Notes: generated by a model not told the origin, from the sequence alone. Numbered from the stretch's first letter, positions 14,952 through 24,046 are shown. The stretch: 44,955 nucleotides of DNA from Agathobacter ruminis (GCF_002735305.1 NZ_PDYG01000010.1:1-44955); one strand, 5' to 3'. Translations and numbers: made by a program.

Positions 14952-16658
14952 ATGAGTAAGTTTAATAATGAATATGTAAAAGGTGTTCTTCGCACTGAGG
15001 GAACACGATTTGTAAATGAAGACGGACAGGAAATTATCCTGCACGGATATGGCACGGCCAACTGGATGAATGTGGAAGGATTTATGATCGGTGAACCACC
15101 GGTGGCTCGCGATATGTTCAAATATATTCTTTTCCCGGGAGAAGGGAAAGATCACAATCCGACCAGATGGTCGACAAGGCGCACGGTAGATCTGACCATT
15201 CGGGAACTTTGCGGACCGAAGTACCTTGAGACCTTCTGGGACCGCTGGGAAGAGAATCATTTGCAGGAGGCAGATATCGCATTGATGGCGGAACTCGGCT
15301 ACAACTGTGTCCGCCTGGTATTGAATGCCAATGCCTTATTATATGAAGAGGAAGGTATCACTTTTAACGAAAAGTGTTTTAAGCGATTATCCAATGCGCT
15401 TGACTGGTGCGAAAAGCATAAAATTTATGCCATTCTCGATATGCATGGAGTAGTAGGTGGCAACAACGGAGCAACCGGTGATTCACTGTTTTGCGAATTC
15501 CCGAGTGTCTTCCTTGATGACGAATCGACCGAACGACAGATCATCCTCTGGGAAGAGATCGTGCGCAGATTTCATGATCGTTGGATTATTGCAGGTTACG
15601 ATTTGATTAATGAGCCGGTATCTTCACCTATTCAGCACAAGTACATTCCACTGTTGGATCAGTACTATGCTGAGTGTATCGAGCGATTAAGAAAAATCGA
15701 TCCGGTTCACATCATGTTTATTGAGCCATCTAAGTTTGCAAGAGATCCTGGATTCTTAACACATCCATTTGATCCGGACTACAACAACTGGGCGATTTCC
15801 ATCCACCTGTACGGTGCTTCTCCGGAAATCAAGGATCTGTATCCATGGCTCTTGAAACGCGAAGAGTTCAATGTCCCACTCTGGCTGGGTGAATGCGGAA
15901 ACAATCCGGATGCAAACGGAATATTCTACGAAATCTGTGCGCATTATGGCATTGCATACACACCATGGGCATGGAAAACAGCAGACAATGGCAAATTCCC
16001 GGTGGGTTCTGTCGGAGCTCCACTTCCGAAGGACTGGGATAAGATTTGTAACTTCCTGACAACCGGTGCGCGTCCGAGCTACAAGGAATCGCAACGCATC
16101 ATGGACGAATATATCGAGAATCTCAAGCTTGAGCATTGTACCGTAAATCGCGACAATGCACGCATCAGCGCAAAGCATCCGAGCTGTACGATTTCAGGTG
16201 TCGGCTATGATATGTGGGATGAGGATGGCAGCAGACATTATGGCACCTGGGAACTTTCGAACTATCTGGATTTCCGTCTCGAGGATCATACCAAGCTGGT
16301 TTGGGCAACCGACAAGCGTTTGCCTTATCCGAAGTTTGCATGGTATGATGATCCAAATGAGTTGCGCTATGATCCGCTGACCGATTTGGCTTTGGAACTT
16401 GCTGAGAATGAGTTTGCCAATTATACGGTTCGTGAGGTTACAAAGGATTGCGCATTGACCATCGAAGGCATCGGTGAAGGCGAGGCCGAGGTGCTTTGCA
16501 ACGGTGCAACAATCGGTACCATCAAATGGGAAAAGGGCGACATCTTAAATCCGGCAAAATCCTCCGTGATGACCATCGCGCCTACGGAAGAAGCCGTTGT
16601 AAAAATCCGTGTCATTCGCGGAACAATTACAGTAAAGAAATTAATTTTCGAAATGTAG
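14952..16658 (+). CDS. Glycoside hydrolase family 5 enzyme, cytoplasmic
   Basis: 568 residues. A GH5 (clan A) barrel with acid/base Glu221 in DLINEP and nucleophile Glu314 in WLGECGNN; both are intact. Other barrel motifs are YNCVRLVLN and AILDMHGVVGGNNG. From about residue 400 a beta-rich C-terminal domain follows. No signal peptide, so it should cleave short beta-glycans after import by the transporter encoded upstream. ATG 14952 follows ACGGAAAGGAAATGAT; the frame extends to 14901 but lacks a binding site there. The exact linkage cut cannot be told. Confidence 0.88.
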   Translation: MSKFNNEYVKGVLRTEGTRFVNEDGQEIILHGYGTANWMNVEGFMIGEPPVARDMFKYILFPGEGKDHNPTRWSTRRTVDLTIRELCGPKYLETFWDRWEENHLQEADIALMAELGYNCVRLVLNANALLYEEEGITFNEKCFKRLSNALDWCEKHKIYAILDMHGVVGGNNGATGDSLFCEFPSVFLDDESTERQIILWEEIVRRFHDRWIIAGYDLINEPVSSPIQHKYIPLLDQYYAECIERLRKIDPVHIMFIEPSKFARDPGFLTHPFDPDYNNWAISIHLYGASPEIKDLYPWLLKREEFNVPLWLGECGNNPDANGIFYEICAHYGIAYTPWAWKTADNGKFPVGSVGAPLPKDWDKICNFLTTGARPSYKESQRIMDEYIENLKLEHCTVNRDNARISAKHPSCTISGVGYDMWDEDGSRHYGTWELSNYLDFRLEDHTKLVWATDKRLPYPKFAWYDDPNELRYDPLTDLALELAENEFANYTVREVTKDCALTIEGIGEGEAEVLCNGATIGTIKWEKGDILNPAKSSVMTIAPTEEAVVKIRVIRGTITVKKLIFEM

Positions 16659-16673
16659 AATGGAGTGCTTTGC

Positions 16674-18047
16674 ATGCAATTATTGGTAAGGGATAAGCAA
16701 TTCTATAAGACTTTGGCAGCGTTTGCGCTGCCAATTTCTCTGCAGTCGCTGATTACGGTTGGTGTCAACATGGCAGACAATGTCATGCTTGGTCAGCTCG
16801 GCGAGAACGAGATGAGTGCCGCAACGCTGGCAAATAATTTTATCAATATTTATCAGATTATGTGTATGGGACTTGGCATGGGAGCCTCTGTCCTTGTCAG
16901 TCGCTTCTTTGGAATGAAGCATCACGAGAATATGAAAAAAGCAGTCAATATCATGTACCGCATGGAGCTTGCATTTGCGCTGCTGTTTTCATTTGCCACG
17001 GCATTGTTCACACCGCAGATTATGTCATTATTTACAAAGGAGACGGATGTTATTTCTGCCGGTGTGGGTTATTTGCTCATCTCAATCCCGTGCTATTTCC
17101 TAAACGGATTCGCGCTTACGACCAGCCTGGTTTTGCGAAGCGTTGGGAAAGCAAATGTGCCGCTGATTTCCACGATTTGCTCCTTCTTTGTCAATATCTT
17201 TTTTAACTGGCTGTTCATCTTCGGTCATCTGGGAGCCCCGCGGATGGGCGTTAACGGCGCCGCCCTTGGAACGGTCATTGCGCGCGTGGTGGAATTTTCC
17301 ATCACAATGGGATTCCTGTTTTTGCGCGACCAAAATATTGGTCTGAGACTTCCGGATTTGACGATGCATGTGCGTGATTTGCTTGGCGAATATGTCCGCA
17401 TTTCCATCCCGGTCCTGATTTCCGATACCCTTTTGGGACTGGGAAACAGTGCAGTCGCTGTAATCATGGGACACATTGGAAGCAGCTTTGTAGCCGCAAA
17501 TGCAATTACCACCATCACCATGCAGCTGGCTACCGTCATCATCCAGGGCATCAGCCAGGCGAGCTGCGCCATCACCGGAATTACCCTCGGCGAGGGCAAC
17601 ATCGAGAAGGCGCAGCGACAGGGAGTTACCTTTGCTACGCTGGGATTCCTCATTGGTGGATTGGGCTGCTTACTGATTACTGCACTAAAAGGAACCATCA
17701 TCGGTTTCTATAAAATAGAACCTGAAACCAGAGACCTGGCGTATCAATTAATGGAAGCAGTCGCAATTGTCATCTGGTTTCAGGCCGCCAATAGCATCCT
17801 CACGAAAGGGACATTACGAGGCGGCGGAGACACCAAATTCCTGATGCTTTTTGATATCATCTTTTTGTGGGTGGCAAGTATTCCGCTTGGTGCATTGGCC
17901 GGCTTGGTCTGGCACTGGAGCGGGTTCTGGATCTTTATCATCCTCAAAATAGACCAGTTTCTGAAGTGCATTGTCTGCATTATCCGGCTCAGGAGCGGGA
18001 AGTGGATTAAAAAAATTTCACCTTTGGGGACGGGGGTTAGCGGATAG
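16674..18047 (+). CDS. MATE family efflux transporter with repeat-encoded tail
   Basis: 457 residues, twelve predicted membrane segments in two halves; the family opening FALPISLQSLITVGVNMADNVMLGQLGE is clear. Such proteins export drugs or metabolites using Na+ or H+. ATG 16674 follows GGAG; a GTG at 16665 is also in frame. The gene follows GH5 by 15 nt, so it may share its transcript. The last residues (ISPLGTGVSG) and the stop come from the palindromic repeat at 18012-18095, so the original C-terminus has been replaced. Confidence 0.88.
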   Translation: MQLLVRDKQFYKTLAAFALPISLQSLITVGVNMADNVMLGQLGENEMSAATLANNFINIYQIMCMGLGMGASVLVSRFFGMKHHENMKKAVNIMYRMELAFALLFSFATALFTPQIMSLFTKETDVISAGVGYLLISIPCYFLNGFALTTSLVLRSVGKANVPLISTICSFFVNIFFNWLFIFGHLGAPRMGVNGAALGTVIARVVEFSITMGFLFLRDQNIGLRLPDLTMHVRDLLGEYVRISIPVLISDTLLGLGNSAVAVIMGHIGSSFVAANAITTITMQLATVIIQGISQASCAITGITLGEGNIEKAQRQGVTFATLGFLIGGLGCLLITALKGTIIGFYKIEPETRDLAYQLMEAVAIVIWFQAANSILTKGTLRGGGDTKFLMLFDIIFLWVASIPLGALAGLVWHWSGFWIFIILKIDQFLKCIVCIIRLRSGKWIKKISPLGTGVSG

Positions 18048-18095
18048 TCCTGTGTCCCCAAAGTTGTAGTACCCCGTCCCTAAAGGTGAAATTTT
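18012..18095. repeat. Palindromic GC-rich repeat, copy A (gene-overlapping)
   Basis: The 68-bp core (18020-18087) starts ACCTTTGGGGACGGGG and ends CCCCGTCCCTAAAGGT, with GTTAGCGGATAGTCC and an inner GTGTCCCCAAAG. The arms extend outward by AAAATTTC on the left and GAAATTTT on the right, giving 24-nt arms with a single G-T mismatch. It encodes the tail and stop of the MATE gene and could act as a bidirectional terminator. Confidence 0.85.
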
Positions 18096-18096
18096 A

Positions 18097-18158
18097 TCAA
18101 TCAGGATGTTACAATTTTGTAACATCCTGATTGACATTTCTCATATACGTGATAGAAT
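18097..18158 (+). promoter_or_regulatory. Promoter with 38-bp perfect palindrome upstream of the Xre operon
   Basis: TTGACA (18131-18136), 16-nt spacer, TAGAAT (18153-18158). A perfect inverted repeat with 18-nt arms (18097-18114 and 18117-18134; core AGGATGTTACAA) overlaps the -35. It is a likely autoregulatory operator for the Xre protein; termination of leftover upstream transcription is a second possibility. Confidence 0.65.
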
Positions 18159-18185
18159 GTTAGTACAAGGAAATGGAGGGATACC

Positions 18186-18518
18186 ATGAATGAATCATTG
18201 GGACGCCGAATCAAGGCATTAAGAAATGCAAACAATCTCACTCAAGAACAGGTTGCTGATCAAATTGGTATCAGCAGACAGAAGTATGCAAGAATTGAGA
18301 GTGGAGTTAATAGTATTACATTGGATATCCTATCTAAGGTTGCAGCAGTTTTTGGCGTGACGGTAGGAGATATCACAAGAGTACTTGATGAAAAAACTGT
18401 AGTACAGTACAGAATGGGGGAGGAGAACGGATCCTCTAAAAAAATCTTTGATATGCTTAATTTATTCTATGCAAATAAGCATATGTATACAAAGATTCAG
18501 CAGAAGGATACATTTTAG
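18186..18518 (+). CDS. Xre-family HTH regulator
   Basis: 110 residues. The N-terminal 60 are a classic Xre/Cro helix-turn-helix (LGRRIKALRNANNLTQEQVA, then ISRQKYARIESGVNSITLDIL). The C-terminal part is short. AAATGGAGGG precedes ATG 18186. It ends 10 nt before the ImmA-type gene. Together with a large palindrome over its promoter this looks like an autorepressor whose partner protease could inactivate it. Confidence 0.88.
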   Translation: MNESLGRRIKALRNANNLTQEQVADQIGISRQKYARIESGVNSITLDILSKVAAVFGVTVGDITRVLDEKTVVQYRMGEENGSSKKIFDMLNLFYANKHMYTKIQQKDTF

Positions 18519-18528
18519 GGAGATATCA

Positions 18529-19347
18529 ATGCAGGAGACAAGGAAACGTGAAATTCGCGTAAAAGCAGATGCCTTCAGAGCAAATTGTAAGCTCGGCAGG
18601 TACGGGATTATTGATTTGTTTAAAGAATGTGAAAGAAATGGTTATAAGTTATTAAGATATCCTATTAGAGAACATTCTGATCTTGGATTTGTGGTTCAGA
18701 AGGATAGAGACATCGTTATTTTTACAAATAGCTGTAGCAGATTATCGCGAGAATTATTTACACTTGCGCATGAGATAGGTCATGTGCTTTTACATTTGAA
18801 CGATGCAGATTCATTTATTGATAATAGCGTAACCATTAATGGAAAAAGCACGGACGAAAGGGAGCAGGAAGCAAATTATTTTGCAGCTAGTTTATTAATG
18901 CCTGAGGATGACACCCGCAGATTTATCGATTTAGAAATTCCGGGTTTTCAGGAAAATGGCCTTTCGGCAATGGATATTGCTAGAATTATGTCTGAGTTTA
19001 ATGTAAGTTTTGATATGGTGTTGAATCGTTTAGAAAGTATTGGTGTAATTGACACAAATCAAAAAATAAAACTTGATAATGAGAAAACTGAGATGAAGGT
19101 TGGTAATTTACTTCGTGGTGTTGGTGGAAATAGCAAACTAAATGTTGCGAGTGAAGTAATTGATATTCCATATGAGTATATTGAGTATACTATCTATAAT
19201 TACAATCATAATGCGATTCCAAAGGAAACATTGGAGCGTGTACTCGCTTGTTACGGACTTAGCATAGATGATGTTAGTGATAAAATTGTTACTCATTTAG
19301 AGGCTGAAGACGATTTAGATGATTTGATTGGAGGGTTGGACGATTGA
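18529..19347 (+). CDS. ImmA/IrrE-family metallopeptidase
   Basis: 272 residues. Zinc-protease motif HEIGH in ELFTLAHEIGHVLLHL, with the third ligand region EREQEANYFAASLLMP downstream, as in ImmA/IrrE (COG2856) proteins that cleave Xre-type repressors. About 90 C-terminal residues beyond the protease domain have an acidic end (EAEDDLDDLIGGLDD). ATG 18529 follows AGGGAGATATCA. Its stop overlaps the TTG start of the PIN gene. Likely target is the Xre protein encoded upstream. Confidence 0.85.
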   Translation: MQETRKREIRVKADAFRANCKLGRYGIIDLFKECERNGYKLLRYPIREHSDLGFVVQKDRDIVIFTNSCSRLSRELFTLAHEIGHVLLHLNDADSFIDNSVTINGKSTDEREQEANYFAASLLMPEDDTRRFIDLEIPGFQENGLSAMDIARIMSEFNVSFDMVLNRLESIGVIDTNQKIKLDNEKTEMKVGNLLRGVGGNSKLNVASEVIDIPYEYIEYTIYNYNHNAIPKETLERVLACYGLSIDDVSDKIVTHLEAEDDLDDLIGGLDD

Positions 19348-20000
19348 GAGCCTCTTTAGATACGAATGTAATTATACATTGTTATAAAGCTGGACTTCAA
19401 GAGGTTTTATTTGATTTCTTTGATGAAGGGGTATTTATATACGAGCAAATCCGCAATATTGAACTAGAAAATCATGGTCAGGGACTATTGGATAAAATTG
19501 ATTTGGATATTGCGACAGGAAAGATTGAATTATATACAGATCAGATGTTAAAAGAATTACAGGTTTACAAGATTTTTGAGCATAATGTTTTGGAAAATAG
19601 AGATTTGTATGGTAGTGGTGATTTGGGGGAGGTATATGCAATATCATTGGCTCAAACTATAGGGGCTTATTCACTGGTGACAGATGATATAAAGCAAGGC
19701 GGCCCTTATATGTCATTGTTACAATTTGATGATGATATCATGCCCTTTACGTTTGTAGATGTTTTGATATTGAGGTATTTGGTAGGTGACGCGGATGAGC
19801 ATACGACCGTTAGGGATTTTAATTTGATTAATAATTCGTCAAACTTAAATTGGTCGTTTAAAAGTCAGTTGAGTAAGTTTATTAAAAGATTTTTGAAAGA
19901 CCCTTATAGGAGCGGAGATACAGAGTGGATAAAAAAATTAGCTGTTACTAATGGATTTAGTATGAAAGAAAAATTGACAGCATTAAGTAAATTACTGTGA
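19344..20000 (+). CDS. PIN-domain-type protein, probable ribonuclease
   Basis: 218 residues. N-terminal SLDTNVIIHCYKAG carries the first PIN acidic residue (Asp5 counting the TTG as Met1); GDLGEVYAISLAQ and SLVTDDIKQGG supply the later acidic positions. PIN proteins are commonly toxin RNases; the C-terminal 80 residues are an extension of unknown role. Start is TTG 19344, behind GGAGGGTTGGACGA and overlapping the protease stop by 4 nt (TTGA), so translation is coupled. No small VapB-type antitoxin is present; the Xre-protease pair may take that role. Confidence 0.75.
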   Translation: MRASLDTNVIIHCYKAGLQEVLFDFFDEGVFIYEQIRNIELENHGQGLLDKIDLDIATGKIELYTDQMLKELQVYKIFEHNVLENRDLYGSGDLGEVYAISLAQTIGAYSLVTDDIKQGGPYMSLLQFDDDIMPFTFVDVLILRYLVGDADEHTTVRDFNLINNSSNLNWSFKSQLSKFIKRFLKDPYRSGDTEWIKKLAVTNGFSMKEKLTALSKLL

Positions 20001-20004
20001 GCCA

Positions 20005-20127
20005 TTGAAAAAGGGAGTCGTTGATGTATTCGTCAACCGAAAAATCGGTCAAGGAGTATATAGAAGAATTAACGAGGCACAAGGAAATATAAATAGGGTA
20101 ATTAAGAATTTACTTGACAGTGAATAG
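20005..20127 (+). other. Short open frame, 40 residues, unidentified
   Basis: Opens at TTG 20005, just past the PIN stop, and encodes KKGVVDVFVNRKIGQGVYRR and about 20 more residues. It could be the tail of a lost gene. No family recognised and no ribosome binding site. Confidence 0.25.
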
Positions 20128-20142
20128 AATATCTTGTATTTT
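20114..20142 (+). promoter_or_regulatory. Promoter candidate before the PucR-type gene
   Basis: TTGACA (20114-20119), 17-nt spacer, TATTTT (20137-20142). A strong terminator follows within 20 nt, so the product would be a short RNA unless read-through occurs. Confidence 0.4.
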
Positions 20143-20157
20143 TATCACGTGAAACAA

Positions 20158-20198
20158 AGGCGTTTTTGCACAGAATGTGCGAAAACGCCTCTTTTTTT
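20158..20198 (+). terminator. Strong intrinsic terminator
   Basis: AGGCGTTTTTGCACA, loop GAA, then TGTGCGAAAACGCCT and CTTTTTTT. It ends the Xre-ImmA-PIN operon or attenuates the PucR-type gene 30 nt downstream. Confidence 0.8.
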
Positions 20199-20227
20199 AT
20201 AAAAGCACTCCGTGAGAGGAATATATT

Positions 20228-21391
20228 ATGGCAATTGAATTATCCAGATTAATAGAAAAAGTTGCTCATATGGACATTACATTAGTAGCAGGAGAAAAGG
20301 GGCTTTCTAATTGTGTAACGTGGGTTCATATGGCAGAGACAGTTGAAGCTTCAGATTTTTTGGATGGAGGGCAGCTGGCTTTTACAACAGGAATAGGAAT
20401 CGGATCGGAAGAAGAACTGTTAAGTTTGGTTAAATCTTTTTATGCAAAGAAAGTAGCCGGGATAATTATCAATATAGGACCTTTTATAGAAGCGATTCCG
20501 GAGGAAGTAAAAAATTTTTGTAATATGTATGATTTTCCTTTATTTGTGGTCCCTTGGAAGGTTCATTTGGCAGAAATTATGCGAATCTGTTGTTTTGCAA
20601 TTACAAAGGATGAACAACGGATGATGGAGACATCAGCTGCATTTAAAAATGCAATTTTCTTTCCAAAACAAGAGGAATTATATGTGGTTCCGTTGTCACA
20701 ACGTTCTTTTCGTGTGAATTGGAAATATAGTGTGACAGTACTGAAATTGAATACGACCGAACCAAATAAGGAAGCACGGTTGGAATCCTTATGTATGTCG
20801 ATGGAGAATATGATTCGTCATAAGAACAAAAATTTTGCAATTTTTGTAAATGAAACAGAATTGATACTGGTGCTGGCAAATATAAAGGAGGAAGCTTTAC
20901 TTGCTGAAGTGAAAGAAATTCAAAGGGATATCAACCGATTTTTGATGGAGGGTGAAAGTGTTTCAATGGGAGTTGGACGCTTGACGAAAAGTGTCAGATG
21001 CCTTTATAAAAGCTATAATCAGGCAAAGGCGATTCAAAGGCTGCAGGCCCGTGGCAAGATCGGAGCTGATAAAGTGTTTTATACCAAGCTTGGAATATAT
21101 CGATTGCTAATGGGCATTGAAGATAAGGAAATTATCAAAGACTATTATCATCATATGCTACAGCCGTTAATAGACTATGATCGGGTAAATCAAACGGACC
21201 TATGCCAAACATTGCAATGCTATCTTAATAATGATGGGAGTGTAAAGGATACGGCAGAAGAATTGTTTGTTCATCGTAATACCGTGAATTATAAATTGAA
21301 TAAGGTGGAAGAAATATTAGAAATAGAAATGTCGTCTCTGGCAGCGAGGACTGAGTTGATTATCGCATTTAAGCTGATGGATATTATGTAG
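20228..21391 (+). CDS. PucR-family transcriptional regulator
   Basis: 387 residues. N-terminal PucR sensory domain (about 1-125; VTWVHMAETVEASDFLDGGQL is characteristic), a middle GGDEF-like/unknown part, and the C-terminal PucR HTH (DTAEELFVHRNTVNYKLNKVEEIL). Family members control purine, allantoin and amine catabolism. Position at the head of the pyrimidine-type cluster makes it the probable local regulator. ATG 20228 follows GAGAGGAATATATT. Confidence 0.9.
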   Translation: MAIELSRLIEKVAHMDITLVAGEKGLSNCVTWVHMAETVEASDFLDGGQLAFTTGIGIGSEEELLSLVKSFYAKKVAGIIINIGPFIEAIPEEVKNFCNMYDFPLFVVPWKVHLAEIMRICCFAITKDEQRMMETSAAFKNAIFFPKQEELYVVPLSQRSFRVNWKYSVTVLKLNTTEPNKEARLESLCMSMENMIRHKNKNFAIFVNETELILVLANIKEEALLAEVKEIQRDINRFLMEGESVSMGVGRLTKSVRCLYKSYNQAKAIQRLQARGKIGADKVFYTKLGIYRLLMGIEDKEIIKDYYHHMLQPLIDYDRVNQTDLCQTLQCYLNNDGSVKDTAEELFVHRNTVNYKLNKVEEILEIEMSSLAARTELIIAFKLMDIM

Positions 21392-21402
21392 AGAAATATT
21401 AG

Positions 21403-21433
21403 GAGGTATCAAGGAATTTGATATCTCTTTTTT
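21403..21433 (+). terminator. Intrinsic terminator after the PucR-type gene
   Basis: A 10-bp stem (21403-21412 with 21418-21427) around a 5-nt loop, then TTTTTT. It separates the regulator from the catabolic genes. Confidence 0.65.
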
Positions 21434-21499
21434 ATTGTGCCGACGCACAATATGATTTGTGTTTGGACTTATTGTCTTTGCCTTTGGAAAAAATATAAT
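21433..21499 (+). promoter_or_regulatory. Operator palindrome and promoter of the catabolic genes
   Basis: TATTGTGC, CGAC, GCACAATA at 21433-21452 is a perfect 8-bp-arm palindrome. It lies 19 nt before a promoter: TTGTCT (21472-21477), 16-nt spacer, TATAAT (21494-21499). The half-site TTGTGCCGA recurs at 24068-24076. Upstream position fits an activator site, most simply for the PucR-type protein. Confidence 0.55.
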
Positions 21500-21548
21500 G
21501 ACAATTATCAAAAGGATGAAAATTTTTAGAAAGGGTGAGGATATAAGT

Positions 21549-22871
21549 ATGACAGGAAAAGAAATTAAAGAAATGCAAAAAAAATATGTACTTCAATCAT
21601 GGAGCAAACAAGGAGCACTTAATCCGATACCGGTGGAGAGAGCGGAGGGTATCTATTATTATGATTTTGATGGAAATCGCTATACAGATATGGCTTCTCA
21701 GTTGGTTAATCTGAATCTTGGATATGGAAATGAGGATATTGCTCTGGCAATTAAGGAACAGGTCGATAAATATTGTTATATTGGTCCAAGTATTGCATCG
21801 GAACCGCGTGCAAAGCTGGCGAAGATGATTATTGATTTACTTCCGGAATCCTTTGGAAAAGTATTCTTTACAAATGCCGGAGCGGATGCAAACGAAAATG
21901 CCATTAAGATTGCTCGTATGTTCACCGGAAGAAAAAAGGTATTCAGCAGATACAGAAGTTATCACGGTTCATCTTTTGGCGCAGGAAATTTAACCGGCGA
22001 ACCAAGACGATATCCATTGGAGCCGGGAATCCCGGGATTTGTAAAATTCTTTGACCCTTATATTTACAGAGAGCCAATTGAATTTGAATCAGAAGAGGCG
22101 GCAACCGGGTATTATCTTGCAAAACTGAGAGAGCAAATTATATATGAAGGTCCGGACAATGTGGCAGCAATTGTGATGGAAACCATTACGGGCTCTAATG
22201 GTGTGATTATTCCACCAAAGGGATATTTACCGGGAGTTCGAAAGATTTGTGACGAATTTGGAATTGTTATGATCTGTGACGAAGTAATGGCCGGATGGTG
22301 CAGAACAGGAAAAATGTTTGCGTTCGAAAACTTTGATGTAGTACCGGATATTGTAACCTTTGCAAAGGGAGTTACCTGCGGCTATGTACAGCTTGGAGGC
22401 GTAGCGATATCAAAAGAAATTGCAGCATATTTTGATGATCATGTCCTTTCATGTGGTCTGACTTATAGCGGACATCCGCTGGCATGCGCAGCAGGTGTTG
22501 CTTGCGTCAATTATTATACAAAAGCCGGGATTCCGGAGCACGTTGTAGAAGTTGGAGCGGTGTTGGCAGAACAACTCGATTCATTCAAGGAGTCACACCC
22601 ATGTGTAGGAGATGTGCGTCATATTGGATTGTTCTCATGTGTGGAACTTGTAAAAGATAAGAAGACAAAGGAACCGTTAGTATCCTATGGTAGAGATCCT
22701 GAGGGAATTATGGGAAAGGTGATTGGCCTTTTGAAAGAACGAAAATTTATGACTTATTCGCATGAAAATATGGTATTCATTTGCCCTCCGTTGATTATTA
22801 CGGAAGAGCAATTAAAGGAAGAACTGATGAAATTAGATGAGGTATTATCGATTGTGGATGAAACATTTTAA
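21549..22871 (+). CDS. Class III PLP aminotransferase, probable beta-alanine transaminase
   Basis: 440 residues. Class III signature ICDEVMAGWCRTGKMFAFENF and the PLP lysine in FAKGVTCGY; the PLP-phosphate region FFTNAGADANENAIKIAR is intact. By context it would move the amino group of beta-alanine to a keto acid, giving malonate semialdehyde, which the next gene could reduce. Equivalent aminotransferases in extended reductive pyrimidine pathways are called PydD. ATG 21549 follows GGGTGAGGATATAAGT; an earlier in-frame start at 21459 would lie within the promoter and is rejected. Omega-amino acids other than beta-alanine cannot be excluded. Confidence 0.85.
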   Translation: MTGKEIKEMQKKYVLQSWSKQGALNPIPVERAEGIYYYDFDGNRYTDMASQLVNLNLGYGNEDIALAIKEQVDKYCYIGPSIASEPRAKLAKMIIDLLPESFGKVFFTNAGADANENAIKIARMFTGRKKVFSRYRSYHGSSFGAGNLTGEPRRYPLEPGIPGFVKFFDPYIYREPIEFESEEAATGYYLAKLREQIIYEGPDNVAAIVMETITGSNGVIIPPKGYLPGVRKICDEFGIVMICDEVMAGWCRTGKMFAFENFDVVPDIVTFAKGVTCGYVQLGGVAISKEIAAYFDDHVLSCGLTYSGHPLACAAGVACVNYYTKAGIPEHVVEVGAVLAEQLDSFKESHPCVGDVRHIGLFSCVELVKDKKTKEPLVSYGRDPEGIMGKVIGLLKERKFMTYSHENMVFICPPLIITEEQLKEELMKLDEVLSIVDETF

Positions 22872-22885
22872 AAAAGAGGTATGAT

Positions 22886-24046
22886 ATGGCACATTTTGCA
22901 ATTCCAACACATGTGGTGATAGGAAGTGAAGCATTGAAAGAAGCTTCGACATATTTGAAAGAATATGGAAACAAGGCGTTGATTGTAACCGGACCACATG
23001 TGTCAAAATCACCTATGATGCAGGAACTGAAGAAATGCTTGGAAAGCATAGAAATCGGTTATTTTGTTTTTGATGAAATCACAGGAGAACCGACAGATAA
23101 GATGATAGAAAAGGGTGTTGAGGCCTATCGTAAGAGCAACAGCCGATTTGTAATTGGAATCGGCGGCGGAAGTCCTCTTGATTCTGCGAAGGCCATTGCG
23201 GTGATGTCGGTGCAAAAGGACGGCTGCAGGATTTCTGATTATATGGGCGTTGAGATTACAGGTCCGATTCCAAAAATTGTAGCAATTCCAACGACATCAG
23301 GAACCGGATCTGAAGCAACAAAGTTTACTGTAATTACTGATACCGAAAGGAACATCAAAATGTTACTGAAAGGGAATTGCCTGATTCCTGATTTAGCAAT
23401 CTTAAATTACGAGTACACAATGGATATGCCAAAGAGCGTGACTGCATCTACAGGATTGGATGCTTTGACTCATGCAATTGAGGCTTATACCTCGAAATTA
23501 GCAAATCCTTTGACTGATGTTTTTGGATTGTCTGCAGTAAAGCGTATTATGAAATATCTTCCGATTGCGTATAAAAACGGACATGATAGTGTGGCAAGGG
23601 AGCAGATGTCGATCGCTGCATTCGAAGCAGGTGTTTGCATAAATAATTCCAGTGTAACATTGGTTCATGGGATGAGTCGGCCAATTGGTGCACTGTTTCA
23701 TGTTCCGCACGGGAAAAGTAATGCCATGCTTTTGGAATGTTGCCTCAGATTTGCGTTAGATGGAACATATTCAAGATTTTCGGATTTGGGCAGAGTATGT
23801 GGTTGCGCAACAGGGGATGATTCAGATCAGGTTGCAGCAGAAAAATTTATCGAGGCAGTTCGGCAAGTTTTGATAGCTTGTGAAATCCCTACACTGAGAG
23901 AGTATGGGATTCATCGGGACGATTTTATTGCCGCGATTCCGAAGATGGCAGAAGATGCGATTGCTTCGAAAAGTCCTTCAAACACCCGAAAGGAAGTAAC
24001 AGAAAAAGATTGTGAAATGCTATATCATCAGCTGATCCGGATGTAA
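22886..24046 (+). CDS. Iron-containing alcohol dehydrogenase, probable malonate semialdehyde reductase
   Basis: 386 residues of the Fe-ADH family. NAD-binding GGGSPLDSAKAIAV and TTSGTGSEAT, metal ligands in GLDALTHAIEAYTS (Asp, His) and HGMSRPIGALFHVPHG (two His) are all present. Fourteen nt after the aminotransferase. By context it reduces malonate semialdehyde to 3-hydroxypropionate, regenerating NAD(P)+; a comparable reductase in the literature is PydE. The substrate is inferred from position. Confidence 0.85.
   Translation: MAHFAIPTHVVIGSEALKEASTYLKEYGNKALIVTGPHVSKSPMMQELKKCLESIEIGYFVFDEITGEPTDKMIEKGVEAYRKSNSRFVIGIGGGSPLDSAKAIAVMSVQKDGCRISDYMGVEITGPIPKIVAIPTTSGTGSEATKFTVITDTERNIKMLLKGNCLIPDLAILNYEYTMDMPKSVTASTGLDALTHAIEAYTSKLANPLTDVFGLSAVKRIMKYLPIAYKNGHDSVAREQMSIAAFEAGVCINNSSVTLVHGMSRPIGALFHVPHGKSNAMLLECCLRFALDGTYSRFSDLGRVCGCATGDDSDQVAAEKFIEAVRQVLIACEIPTLREYGIHRDDFIAAIPKMAEDAIASKSPSNTRKEVTEKDCEMLYHQLIRM

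Noticed and set aside
18012-18095. Plain intrinsic terminator
   Set aside because: It can end transcripts, but the same 68-bp core recurs elsewhere, so it is a dispersed element first.
20005-20127. VapB-like antitoxin for the PIN protein
   Set aside because: The 40-residue frame lacks a start signal and shows no DNA-binding pattern; antitoxins normally precede the toxin.
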